DNA from: Cyclobacteriaceae bacterium
Lineage (GTDB): Bacteria > Bacteroidota > Bacteroidia > Cytophagales > Cyclobacteriaceae
Reading direction: 5' to 3'
Assembly: GCA_012033595.1 (NCBI GenBank)
Contig: JAAUQL010000028.1
Span: 1-56,673 of the forward strand
DNA length: 56,673 nucleotides
The first letter of the stretch is position 1. Every line of letters begins with the position of its first letter. The notes under the pieces were generated by a model. It was not told where the DNA came from and did no database searches. It saw only the letters and a program-made list of their open reading frames with translations. The translations under genes were made by a program, and so were the position numbers. Positions 1-9,368 of the stretch are shown here, in pieces.

Positions 1-195
1 TTGGCCAAAAGCATCATCAAAACACCCTGCGACCTGAAAGTCAACCATGAGGATAACACATTAAATATTACCTTGCACACCCTGGCTACACCACGCGACA
101 ATGATGCAGTAAAAAAAATCTGTCATTTGGTCAATGAAAGTAATACAGTTTTTCCAGGCACTAATTTAAGGTTAATTTACAAATCCGCGACATGA
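1..195 (+). CDS. C-terminal fragment of a possible transposase (5' end outside window)
   Basis: The frame is open from the first base, so this is the last 64 residues of a longer protein that begins outside the window; the leading TTG need not be a start. The fragment has a compact alpha/beta character and ends in a motif like TVFPGTNLRLIYK just before the stop. I associate this ending with C-termini of DDE-type transposases in Bacteroidota, but this is from memory and unverified. A large palindrome and a second hairpin with a T run follow within about 150 bases, as is common at the end of mobile elements. It could also be a conserved hypothetical protein. Confidence 0.4.
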   Translation: MAKSIIKTPCDLKVNHEDNTLNITLHTLATPRDNDAVKKICHLVNESNTVFPGTNLRLIYKSAT

Positions 196-260
196 TCAAT
201 TACGTCAGGTCCGGAGGTCTGAATTTGAGAATAATACATCGGTCGAAAGTGGGGAAAAAA

Positions 261-296
261 GTTATCAGCATTGCCGGAACCGGCAATACCGATAAC
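261..296. repeat. 36-base near-perfect palindrome
   Basis: Two 18-base arms meet at a central AA. By eye 15 of 18 arm positions pair: GTTATC pairs with GATAAC at the outside and ATTGCCGG with CCGGCAAT at the inside, with mismatches at 267/290 and 269/288. It lies between the end of the putative transposase fragment and the convergent Gfo/Idh gene. It could be a bidirectional terminator or an IS or REP-type hairpin. Confidence 0.6.
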
Positions 297-320
297 TTTA
301 ATTATTCACTTAAACCAGAT

Positions 321-340
321 GCAGAATCAATCTGCTTTTT
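321..340 (+). terminator. Weak intrinsic terminator-like hairpin
   Basis: GCAGA (321-325) pairs with TCTGC (331-335) around a five-base loop and is followed directly by TTTTT. It is in the right place to end transcription of the fragment at 1-195. The stem is short, so this is tentative. Confidence 0.35.
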
Positions 341-420
341 GCCCGCCATCACTGCGCTGAAAGGCCACGGTTGTTGCTCTCTTTTCAATGATGAAAAGAA
401 AGTAAGCTGCATCTCAAAAG

Positions 421-1542
421 CTATATTCCCTGTACCCTCGCATCAAAATCAATTGGTTCCACTTCAGGCTGCAAAGGAAATTTAATGGCCTTGTTATACT
501 TTTGGGAGCGGTAGATGGCCGTAAACAGCTCCACGGTTTTGCGCCCTGCCTCTCCATTGACCAGTGGTTCCCGACCTTGGTCTAATGCGTGCAGAAAATC
601 CTCAATCTGGCGTTCGATGTAGTACACTGTGGCATCAATGGACTGGAAAAAACGGGTATCTTCCTTTATCCATTTCGCAAGCTTGTCTTCCTCTCCCGGC
701 ACCGTCCAAAGGTCGTTTACAGGCGGTTCGGCCACATTGCTCACCCCGGCTATAAACATGGCGCCTCCTTCGGGTTGCACCCCTACCGAGGCGCCATTGC
801 TGCCATGTATGTGTATTTTACCATACAAACCGGGTTTTTGGCTATTGCTCAATACAATGTTGCCCAATCCACCATTTTTGAATTTGACAATGGCCACAGC
901 AGTGTCTTCCACCTCAATATATGGATGGTTAATATTGATCCAGGTTCCAAACACCTCATCAATATCGCCCATGAGCCACAGCATCACATCAAGCTGATGA
1001 GGCGCCTGGTTGACCAGTACGCCCCCACCCTCATTTTGCCATGTGCCTCGCCACGGATCGGAATTATAGTATTTTTCATCGCGCCAGCCCAGCATGGTGA
1101 CCATGGCTAGTGATGGCTTGCCAATTTTTCCTGCTGCCACAGCCTCCTGCACGCGTTGTACAGGTCTGTAAAACCTGCGTTGACTAATGACACCAAGCTT
1201 TTTTCCATGAATTTTGGCTGTTCTAATCATAGCATCGCAATCGGCAAGTGACGAAGCCAAAGGCTTTTCCACCAGCACATGAGCTCCGGCTTTCATTGCT
1301 TCTAAGGCTGGCTCCATATGATTGGGGTGAGGGGTGCAAATCTGGACCAAATCCAGTTTTTCGCTTTGCACCATTTCGGTTATATTATCGTATGCCCTGG
1401 TGTCGTATTGCGCGCAAAAGTTTTTTGCCTTGTCCAATGACCGGCTGCATACTGCCACAAATTCAGATTGCTCGAGATTGCTTAATGCCTGGGCATGAAG
1501 GTGTGCTACTTTTCCGCAGCCTATTATTCCTGTTCGGTACAT
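421..1542 (-). CDS. Gfo/Idh/MocA family NAD(P)-dependent oxidoreductase
   Basis: A full-length 373-residue protein of the glucose-fructose oxidoreductase / inositol dehydrogenase family. The N-terminal Rossmann fold starts with GIIGCGKVAHLHA, and the family EKP motif appears in VLVEKPLASS near residue 94. The C-terminal half is the alpha/beta substrate domain, with a GGGVLVNQAPHQLDVMLW block that carries the usual catalytic His. Members oxidise or reduce cyclic polyols and sugars; the substrate cannot be read from sequence. There is no signal peptide, so it is cytoplasmic, unlike the second Gfo/Idh protein at 34139-35425. The ATG at 1542 starts directly at the Rossmann strand. The next gene on the same strand is a polyol-type dehydrogenase 330 bases upstream, which suggests a shared sugar or polyol oxidation role. 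Confidence 0.9.
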   Translation of the reverse strand: MYRTGIIGCGKVAHLHAQALSNLEQSEFVAVCSRSLDKAKNFCAQYDTRAYDNITEMVQSEKLDLVQICTPHPNHMEPALEAMKAGAHVLVEKPLASSLADCDAMIRTAKIHGKKLGVISQRRFYRPVQRVQEAVAAGKIGKPSLAMVTMLGWRDEKYYNSDPWRGTWQNEGGGVLVNQAPHQLDVMLWLMGDIDEVFGTWININHPYIEVEDTAVAIVKFKNGGLGNIVLSNSQKPGLYGKIHIHGSNGASVGVQPEGGAMFIAGVSNVAEPPVNDLWTVPGEEDKLAKWIKEDTRFFQSIDATVYYIERQIEDFLHALDQGREPLVNGEAGRKTVELFTAIYRSQKYNKAIKFPLQPEVEPIDFDARVQGI

Positions 1543-1872
1543 ATTATTTTGGTCTAGTTGAAAATTGGTTTATTGATTCGCAAAATCCCAAATTACAAAT
1601 CGAAGCAAACAAATAAGCACCAAAAGAGGAAAAACACAATTCAACGCATTGAAAATAAAGAAAATCTAATAACCACACCGGAATTGTGCATGTCGGGACA
1701 TGCTCATCGTGGTCATCACCTGGGGTCGCTTTCAACATGCCACCTTCATGCATCAGGTACGGTGACCGTATTTTAAGGTTTCAGTACAAATTGCCGCCAC
1801 GGCCATATCCCGCACACCATATCCAAAAAAATAAGTTTAGCCGTATTTTGCTTGTCCTACTTGTTTTTCCGT
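1543..1872. other. 330-base intergenic region with two small palindromes
   Basis: No convincing gene is present. GCATGTC/GACATGC (1688-1703) and TACGGT-G-ACCGTA (1758-1770) are two short perfect inverted repeats. They lie between two same-strand dehydrogenase genes and could be operator or terminator elements; I see no T-rich tail that would settle this. Confidence 0.4.
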
Positions 1873-2904
1873 TTACGGTTCCAAGACCACCTTGTTCAAG
1901 CCTGGCTCTTTATCATAAAGTCGCTTAAACCACAATGCCCCTTCGCTCAAAGGTGCCCTGGCGCTCAGCAACGAATTCACATCGATCAGTCCTTTGTCCA
2001 TCATGTCCAGCACCAATGGATATTCTCCGGCTATGGCGCAGCTTCCCTGCACCCTTATTTCCCGGGTCACCACCGATTGAAGCGGGAAGTCCACCTGCGG
2101 AGCGAGATTGCCCACCAAGGTGACTGTACCACCTTTGCGCACATTATTGATGGCGAAATTTACTGTGGCGCCTATCCCTACCGCTTCAAATGCCACATCA
2201 GCTCCCCGACCATTGGTGAGCGACAAGATCAACTTTTCTGCATCGTCGCGTTCCGGGTTGAAGCAGTGATCTGCGCCAAACTTTCTGGCCAGGTCAAGCT
2301 TTTGCTCATCAATATCGATGGCGATAATGATGCCTGCATTGGACAAAGTAAGCACTTGAATGAGGAACAAACCGATCATGCCGGCTCCTACCACTACTAC
2401 AGTGTCGCGCATGCCAATGGGTGTAAGTTGTATGGCATGGGTGGCTACGGCTACCGGCTCTACCATGGCTGCCTGAACAAAGCTTACCTTTTCCGGAATA
2501 TTGTGCAATATATGCTCGGGCACCACTACATATTCGGCGAAAGCCCCATTCCTCTGATATTCTTTAGGCGATACACCCAATACTTTGCGATGGTCGCTGA
2601 GGTTGTATCTGCCCCTGAGGGTGTACCAATCGTTCAGTTCAAATACGGTAGAGTCGAAAGTCACTCGATCACCGATAGAAAAATGTTTGACATCAACGCC
2701 GGCTGCTGCAATGACACCAGCAGCTTCATGTCCCATGATCAGGGGTGGCATCCTTCTGCCGGTGCTACCATCCATGCCGTGCACATCGCTTCCGCAAATG
2801 CCACAGGCTTTTACCCGCACCAGCACTTCATTGCTTTTGTATTCGGGCATGGGTTCATCTTTATAAACCAACTGGTTGTACGATTCTAAAACGAGTGCTT
2901 TCAT
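1873..2904 (-). CDS. Zinc-type medium-chain alcohol/polyol dehydrogenase
   Basis: A 343-residue medium-chain dehydrogenase/reductase. The catalytic zinc site is visible: Cys37 in CGICGSD and the GHE motif with His58-Glu59. The Rossmann glycine motif is VVVGAGMIG near residue 171. The four cysteines of the structural zinc lobe are all absent: where relatives have the C-x2-C-x2-C-x7-C lobe, this protein has Glu88, Asp91, Thr94 and Ser102, and the flanking residues still align. Mammalian sorbitol dehydrogenase is a known member without structural zinc. The likely reaction is NAD-dependent oxidation of a sugar alcohol, 2,3-diol or threonine-like substrate. It shares strand with the Gfo/Idh gene downstream. 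Confidence 0.88.
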   Translation of the reverse strand: MKALVLESYNQLVYKDEPMPEYKSNEVLVRVKACGICGSDVHGMDGSTGRRMPPLIMGHEAAGVIAAAGVDVKHFSIGDRVTFDSTVFELNDWYTLRGRYNLSDHRKVLGVSPKEYQRNGAFAEYVVVPEHILHNIPEKVSFVQAAMVEPVAVATHAIQLTPIGMRDTVVVVGAGMIGLFLIQVLTLSNAGIIIAIDIDEQKLDLARKFGADHCFNPERDDAEKLILSLTNGRGADVAFEAVGIGATVNFAINNVRKGGTVTLVGNLAPQVDFPLQSVVTREIRVQGSCAIAGEYPLVLDMMDKGLIDVNSLLSARAPLSEGALWFKRLYDKEPGLNKVVLEP

Positions 2905-2963
2905 GTGATTTGGGATTTAAAGGCCAGATCACAAAATTAATTGCTTTTTTTTTGGAAATGGAG

Positions 2964-5449
2964 TTACAAAGTAAAAATGCGATAATGGGTATCGCGGCCA
3001 GATTCCAGCTTGACTATACAGGATTTAATATTCAAATCATGCAGATTGAAATTGTTCTTGTATTCCCTCAATTCGAGCAACTTAATGTTGAGCAAACTAT
3101 AAAAGGATATTTTGTAGTTGTAAAATTTCTTCCAATCCTCCAGGATCAGCCTCCCTTCAGCATCAATAAATACTTTTTCTACCTCCGGTAGTTTACCTCC
3201 GGCTGGATCATATTCGAATGCCCCGATGTCGAAATTGGATTTTTGACCTCGCATCACCCGGTCAAAATCGAATGAAACGCCATAGGCCGACATATCGGCT
3301 CCGGCATCTATGGCAGGCGAATGGGTTAGCAAACGAAAATTTCCTCCTGAAAAATCGATGAAATTTACCTCTTCAGGATTGTCGGTCAACAGGTTGTTGG
3401 ACAGTTCATTGCCTCCACCCAGCTTTGACGCCCCACTGCTCACCACAATGTTGTTTTTCATGACGGTATGACTGATGTACTCGTTGCTGGCTCTGATGCC
3501 TTCATGCTTTGGATTGATGATGGTATTGTTCACAAACACATAGCTATCGTGGATTATATCTTCGCCATCGTTGGCATAGATGCCATCATAGCCCGCGTTG
3601 ATGATCAGATTATTGAAAACGATATTATTGCCAATGCCAAATATTTGCAATCCATTGCCCGGGCCGTTTTTTATGATATTATTATAAATAAGCCCTGAAG
3701 TGCCTCCCCCCGCTATCATTCCATTGTTTTGATAATTGGCAAAAGGGCTTATGCCAAATTCTTCAACCACATTATTGTAAATTTCACAACCTTCGGAAGC
3801 ACAGCCGACATCAATGCCTTCGGCTCCTGTACGTAAGGTGTGGTTACTGTATATTTTCAGGTTGTTGATCAGATGCGGATATAAAATTCCACAATCGGTC
3901 TTCAATCCGCGATAAGCATAGTGCCCGACATAAAATCCCTCCCCATAGGTATCGTGTACATAGTTGTGGTGCAAGCGCACATTGTTCATCACAAAGTTTT
4001 CGCGCCAGTACTCTGGCTGTCGGCAAATCGGATCCGATTTCACCATAATACCGGCAAAACCCGCATGAGCCACTTCGATATGATCTGCTTCGAAATCTGA
4101 ACATCCACCGCCAAATTTGATGGCCGTATCTACGCCACCTTTCCCTATTTTAATCCCATACAAAATGTCATCACTTCCGCTTCCGGTCACTCGGAAATGG
4201 GTACTGTTCCAGAATTGAAAAATGCCGTTATCGACATCATTTTTAAAGAAAACCAATCCACCACAATTTTTTATGGTCACCGGGGCTGCTGCACTTCCGT
4301 GCACATTTTTCACCATCAACAAAGTCCTCAGTCCGGCTGCCAGACAAATGACGTTGCCGGGTTTCAGACCAGGTAAGTTTTCTCCATCTACATATTTTTG
4401 CGAGGTAGGAATTACAAAGTCACAGTCGCAATCGGCATTTGCTTCTGGTGCCGCTACCGTTATGTTTACTTTATCGGTTGAAATCCCCCCTTTGTCATCG
4501 GCCACCTGCAACTGAAATACATAATCGCCCCGGCTCAAACCCGACACGACAGTGCTCAGGCGGTTTGGATATTGGATGGTATACGTCGCTGGCCCCGCTA
4601 GCTTCTTCCAGCTTACGGCAGCAATTTCTCCATCGAAGTCTGTGGCGGTTCCGGTCAGGGTTACGGTACGGCCAGGCCAGGCTATGTAGTCATCCAGCCC
4701 GGCATTGGCAACAGGCAGCGCATTGGTTCTGGTGGACAAATCATATTGTAGCATCCACGCAAAAACATCGTGACCGGCTTGTCCATTGTAAGTATTTGTC
4801 CAGGAGTCATAGGATACGCCGGGGTATAATGTTAGTTTGGCCAAAGGCTCAGGAGCCGGTGCACACGCATTGATATTGTTCACGATATTGATCGAGCCAT
4901 ATTTTGAGTTGGGATCGTCCTCCCCATGAAAAGCCCAACACGGGACTTCCTTCACATCACAGGGCGAAAGGTTGTTTCCGTTGCCACCGATAGGCACAAT
5001 GGCTGCTATTTTTTTCAGAAAAGAGCCAATATACGCCCAGGTCGCTGTGCCCCCATGTCCGAAACCGGTAAGATAAACCCTTTTCTTGTCCACCTTATAA
5101 TTGGCGATGATATACGAAATAAAAGCGTCGATATGGGCGGGGTTCCAAAAGAACTGTGATTGGGGGGCAGCAACGATCATGGGAAACCCGCTTCCTTCAT
5201 CGATCAATTTTGGTGTACCCTGGCTAAGTAATTTTGGCAAATCCGTTGTTCCATTGCCATATTGCTCTTCGGCACTTAGCGAAATGAGCAGCGGCAGTGA
5301 CGCCTCCCGATCATAGGCATCGGGCAAATAAAGGTAAAACCCGTACGGTGATTTGGTGGTGCCTTTCAGGAAAGGTTTGATTTTACTTTCGGCCTGAAGT
5401 TGTGGAGCAAAAACATGGCCATTTTAATGGCCAATAGATACATTATCAT
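2964..5449 (-). CDS. Secreted multidomain protein: esterase-like domain, PKD, right-handed beta-helix, T9SS-like tail (frame interrupted)
   Basis: A secreted protein of about 828 residues. An alpha/beta-hydrolase fold of the PHB-depolymerase/esterase type comes first (start near GFYLYLPDAY). A PKD domain follows (around VANAGLDDYIAWPGRTV), then a long parallel beta-helix with choice-of-anchor features (SPAIDAGAD, DIGAFEY). The last 65 residues resemble a degenerate type IX secretion sorting domain. The nucleophile elbow reads GFGHGG where active esterases have GxSxG, so the catalytic serine is a glycine. The long clean frame begins at a TTG at 5327, but homologous sequence extends further up to an in-frame stop at 5424. 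Adding one T to the T5 run (A5 at 5409-5413 on plus) joins it to an ATG at 5449 and restores a signal peptide like MYLLAIKMAMFFAPQLQA. The upstream start is an inference. Confidence 0.75.
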
Positions 5450-5651
5450 AGGCTTGAGGTGGTGTGGTTGACGTAAAAATCAGCCGCCAAATATATCATA
5501 TATATTCACAAACCAATAAAAAATAGGATTTTGTTATTGTGAAATTTATTAACGGAAGTATGACCAAAAGTCCGGGCAGGCGCTGATTTATGGCCTGTAC
5601 AGTTTTTATGAAACCAGGCTGAGGCCGTGGAATGTGCCGGAATCTCCAGCG

Positions 5652-6179
5652 CTAATACTCCATATTGCCTTCGCTAAACCACTTGGCGTATTTGATGTAA
5701 TTGGTAGCCGTGCGCAGAAAAACCGGCTGCATCTCCTCTCCTACCGGCTTTATTTTTTTTGCTGGCGAACCGGCATAAATATAGCCCGCCTCCACTACAG
5801 TTCGGGCCAGCACAATGGCGCCGGCCGCCACTATGGCTCCGCTTTCCACCACCGCATCATCCATCACTACGGCATTCATCCCAATCAACACATTGTCATG
5901 AATAGTACATCCATGTACCACAGCATTATGAGCTATTGACACATTGTTGCCAATCACCACTTTCGATTTTTTGTAAGTGCAATGAATCACCGCCCCATCC
6001 TGAACGTTGGAATTGTTTCCGATCGTGATTGAGTTGACATCACCGCGAAGCACTGCATTGAACCATACGCTGCAATGGTCGCCCATCACCACTTCCCCAA
6101 CCACCGTGGCGTTTGGGGCTATAAAACAATTTTGACCGAAGACCGGATTGATGCCGCGTACAGGAAGTATTAAAGCCAT
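5652..6179 (-). CDS. Gamma-carbonic anhydrase family protein (left-handed beta-helix hexapeptide)
   Basis: A 175-residue left-handed beta-helix protein of the YrdA/PaaY/gamma-carbonic anhydrase group. Hexapeptide repeats run through most of the chain, with the family signatures SVWFNAVLRGDV and the metal-site histidines in DGAVIHC and SIAHNAVVHGC. Members are trimeric zinc or iron enzymes or structural relatives; carbonic anhydrase activity is proven for only some. I chose the ATG at 6179 over a TTG 21 bases upstream because a GGAAAG sequence lies about 10 bases before it and the family usually starts near this point. The divergent neighbour is pabB. Confidence 0.88.
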   Translation of the reverse strand: MALILPVRGINPVFGQNCFIAPNATVVGEVVMGDHCSVWFNAVLRGDVNSITIGNNSNVQDGAVIHCTYKKSKVVIGNNVSIAHNAVVHGCTIHDNVLIGMNAVVMDDAVVESGAIVAAGAIVLARTVVEAGYIYAGSPAKKIKPVGEEMQPVFLRTATNYIKYAKWFSEGNMEY

Positions 6180-6448
6180 AATGTAATTCTTGCTTTCCAA
6201 AAAAAATTGAACCGCAAAAATAACCTGTCAGCAAATAATAATAAAACTATCTCCTGCTCTTTCGACTAATATTTTATGTTGTTCATTGCGTTTGGAAAAT
6301 AAGATAAATTGGAAACACTAAGCAATTTGGCGCGCAAGCATCTGCCGTTTTTGATTTAATTACCAGGAGGTAAAAAAAATATTTCTGTTCGAAAACGCTT
6401 GTTTCTGGTGCATATCAACAGAGCAGCACATACCTTTGGCATTTTAAT

Positions 6449-7735
6449 ATGCCAAACCGCAATAAATCGGAATATCCTTTTGTACCAGCACATCTACCCC
6501 GGTTGCTTGCCTGGGCCATGAGCAAAGACTGTTTTGCATTTATGAATGGCAATCGCCACCGACCGCTCTATGGAGCATTTCCAACTATGGTATTTGCCGG
6601 AAGCATAGCAGATATCAGAGGAACTGAACGTTCATTCGAAAAACTGCAACACTTTATTCAATTACATCAGGATTGGTTGTATGGGTATTTAAGTTATGAA
6701 CTCAAAAATGAAATAGAAGAATTATCAAGCAGCAATCCCGCCAGCATAGCTTATGAACACCTGCATTTTATGGTACCTGAAACCATCATCTTGATTGGCG
6801 ACGATAAAATAAATATAACTACTGTGTTAGAACCGGATGAGGTATTTGATGAAATCAAAAATTACCGTAGCGTCACAAAGCCCAAAGTGAACCGGTTATC
6901 AAAGCCATTTTCGCTCACAAGCAAAAAAAAAATATTTTGAGCGCATCGGACAAATCAAAGAGGCCATTGTAGAAGGTGAATACTACGAAATGAACTATTG
7001 TATAGAATACCTCTGCAAGACCGATGGGTTTGATGCCTTACAGTGTTATTTAAATCTGAATGCCCTGTCGCCCATGCCTTTTTCGTGTTTGATGAAGCAG
7101 GACAAAAAATATCTGATTTGCGCATCGCCAGAGCGATTTTTGAAAAAAGAGGGAAACAAAATCATTTCTCAACCAATCAAAGGCACCATCAAAAGAAGCT
7201 TTGACAAAGACGAAGACGAATCACTAAAGCAACGGCTGTTGCACAGCGAAAAAGAACGCGCCGAAAACCTAATGATTGTCGATTTGGTGCGCAACGATCT
7301 GGCGAAAAGCGCAGTAAGCGGTACGGTAAGGGTTGATGAATTATTTGGGATTTACTCCTTCAAAAAATCCACCAGATGATATCGACAGTATCCGCTACGG
7401 CAAAGCCCCAAGTGCCGTTGACAGATATCATCAAAAATGCTTTTCCTATGGGCAGCATGACGGGTGCGCCCAAAGTACGGGTTATGAAGGAAATAGACAA
7501 ATTGGAAGATTCTGCCAGGGGATTATACGCTGGAGCGGTGGGATTTTTCACTCCTGACCATGATTTCGATTTCAATGTGGTGATTCGCTCCATCATTTAT
7601 GATGAGCATACAAGCAATATCTCTTTTCATGTAGGCAGCGCCATTACATACGATTCTGATCCGGAACATGAATTTCATGAATGCCTGCTCAAAGCAGAAT
7701 CTATTTTTGAGGTACTGCAACATCGTCCTCAATAA
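6449..7735 (+). CDS. pabB: Aminodeoxychorismate synthase component I (PabB), frame interrupted twice at A runs
   Basis: Chorismate-binding enzyme of folate synthesis that converts chorismate plus ammonia to 4-amino-4-deoxychorismate. It is read in three segments. The N-terminal segment runs from ATG 6449 to the A10 run at 6923-6932. A middle segment contains GEYYEMN, PIKGTIKRS and ENLMIVDLVRNDL. After the A6 run at 7362-7367 the C-terminal segment has FPMGSMTGAPK and GAVGFF, the classic chorismate-binding motifs. PIKGT favours PabB over TrpE. The second break is repaired by one added A. The first needs one A fewer or two more, the only break in the window that does not fit a single missing base. 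The reconstructed length of about 428 residues is normal for the family. Confidence 0.82.
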
Positions 7736-7840
7736 TTATTAAAGATGAAAAACAGGCATCTGTGCCTACGGGCATAGGCAATTGCCGGGGGATAAAAACA
7801 TTTTAAGTCTGCCAATATGTCATAAGGGCATTATGTTTTG

Positions 7841-7848
7841 TATATTTG
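7841..7848 (+). promoter_or_regulatory. Bacteroidota -7 promoter element before miaB
   Basis: TATATTTG matches the Bacteroidota -7 consensus TAnnTTTG exactly and lies 42 bases before the miaB start. No clear TTG -33 box is present at the usual distance, so transcription strength cannot be judged. Confidence 0.5.
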
Positions 7849-7889
7849 CGGGCTGTTTTCTGAACGGATTGAAAAGAAGGAATTAAGCA

Positions 7890-9362
7890 ATGGAAAAAAT
7901 AATTAGCGATTTAGACATTATTTCAGAAAAAGATAAAAATACTCAGGAGGTACGATCCAGCAAAGATGTACCATCAGGAAAAAACCGCAAATTGTACATC
8001 GAAAGCTATGGGTGTCAGATGAATTTTTCTGATAGCGAAATTGTCACTTCTATCATGACCGGTGAAGGTTTCGAGACTACATCGCAGGCAAGGGAGGCGG
8101 ATCTCATATTGATTAATACCTGCTCGATTCGCGACAAGGCTGAGCAAACGGTGCGCAACCGGCTCAACCATTTCAATGGTTTGAAAAAGAAAAAACCCGA
8201 AATCACCGTTGGCATACTTGGTTGCATGGCAGAGCGCCTCAAAAGCAAACTGCTGGAAGAAGAAAAGATCGTTGACCTGGTAGTAGGTCCCGATGCCTAC
8301 CGCGACTTGCCCAAGTTGATCGGACAGGTGGACGAGGGGCAAAAAGCGGTGAACACCTTCCTTTCGAGAGAAGAAACCTATGCCGACATTAGCCCTGTAA
8401 GACTCAATTCTAACGGCGTCACGGCTTTTATATCCATAATGCGCGGTTGCGACAACATGTGCTCTTTTTGTGTAGTGCCCTTTACCAGGGGGCGCGAGCG
8501 AAGCCGCGATCCACATTCCATTGTAGATGAGGCGAAAACGCTTTTTTCCCAGGGCTTTCGTGAAGTAACTCTGCTGGGGCAAAATGTGGATTCGTACAAA
8601 TGGGTCGAAAACGAAGCACTAAAAGGCAAGGCACGAATAGAAAAAAACCAACCGGCAAAAGTGGTAAACTTTGCCAACCTGCTGGAAATGGTCGCCACTG
8701 TACATCCCGATCTCAGGGTTCGTTTTTCTACCTCACATCCCAAGGACATTACCGACGAAGTATTGTATGCCATGAAACGGCACGACAATATTTGTAAAAA
8801 CATCCACCTGCCGGCACAGAGTGGCAATAGCCGGATACTGGAAATGATGAACCGTACCTATACCAGGGAGTGGTACATTAAAAAAGTGGATGCCATCAGG
8901 GAAATCCTCGGACAAGGTTGCGGCATCACCTCCGACATGATTGCAGGCTTTTGTACCGAGACCGACGAGGAGCACAACGATACCATCACTCTGATGGACT
9001 ATGTGCAATATGACTACTCCTATATGTTTGCCTATTCTGAAAGACCCGGTACACTCGCAGAAAAAAAATACACCGACGATGTACCCGATGAGGTAAAAAA
9101 AACCAGACTTGCAGAAATCATCGACAAGCAAAGGGCCTTGTCGAAGGCCAGAAACCTGCTCGACCTCAAGAAAGTGCACCGCGTGCTGATTGAAGGAAGC
9201 TCCAAAAAATCTGAGGACTATCTACAAGGTAGAAATGATGCCAACAAGGTGGTGGTCTTTCCGAGAGCGCATTATGCCCCCGGACAATATGCTGACATTT
9301 TAGTGACAGACTGCACCTCGGCCACCTTAATAGGCGAAGCAGTGCAAAAACACACAAACTAA
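7890..9362 (+). CDS. miaB: tRNA-2-methylthio-N6-dimethylallyladenosine synthase MiaB
   Basis: Radical SAM methylthiotransferase that adds a methylthio group to i6A37 of tRNAs reading UNN codons. The 490-residue protein has an N-terminal UPF0004/MTTase domain beginning at [17 protein letters not shown] with its auxiliary-cluster cysteines ([24 protein letters not shown]). The radical SAM motif is Cys187-x3-Cys191-x2-Cys194 in [14 protein letters not shown] domain forms the C-terminus. The first 32 residues are a variable charged extension. A TAnnTTTG promoter element lies upstream, and the next gene starts seven bases after the stop, so it leads an operon with the sigma-54 activator, lptE, a TPR gene and secG. 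Confidence 0.96.
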   Translation: MEKIISDLDIISEKDKNTQEVRSSKDVPSGKNRKLYIESYGCQMNFSDSEIVTSIMTGEGFETTSQAREADLILINTCSIRDKAEQTVRNRLNHFNGLKKKKPEITVGILGCMAERLKSKLLEEEKIVDLVVGPDAYRDLPKLIGQVDEGQKAVNTFLSREETYADISPVRLNSNGVTAFISIMRGCDNMCSFCVVPFTRGRERSRDPHSIVDEAKTLFSQGFREVTLLGQNVDSYKWVENEALKGKARIEKNQPAKVVNFANLLEMVATVHPDLRVRFSTSHPKDITDEVLYAMKRHDNICKNIHLPAQSGNSRILEMMNRTYTREWYIKKVDAIREILGQGCGITSDMIAGFCTETDEEHNDTITLMDYVQYDYSYMFAYSERPGTLAEKKYTDDVPDEVKKTRLAEIIDKQRALSKARNLLDLKKVHRVLIEGSSKKSEDYLQGRNDANKVVVFPRAHYAPGQYADILVTDCTSATLIGEAVQKHTN

Positions 9363-9368
9363 AAAATA

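Noticed and set aside
192-485. 97-codon frame after the transposase-like fragment
   Set aside because: It crosses the palindrome and runs into the antisense of the Gfo/Idh gene; its composition is not protein-like.
1852-2889. Long open frame opposite the alcohol dehydrogenase
   Set aside because: An exact antisense shadow of a well-supported gene.
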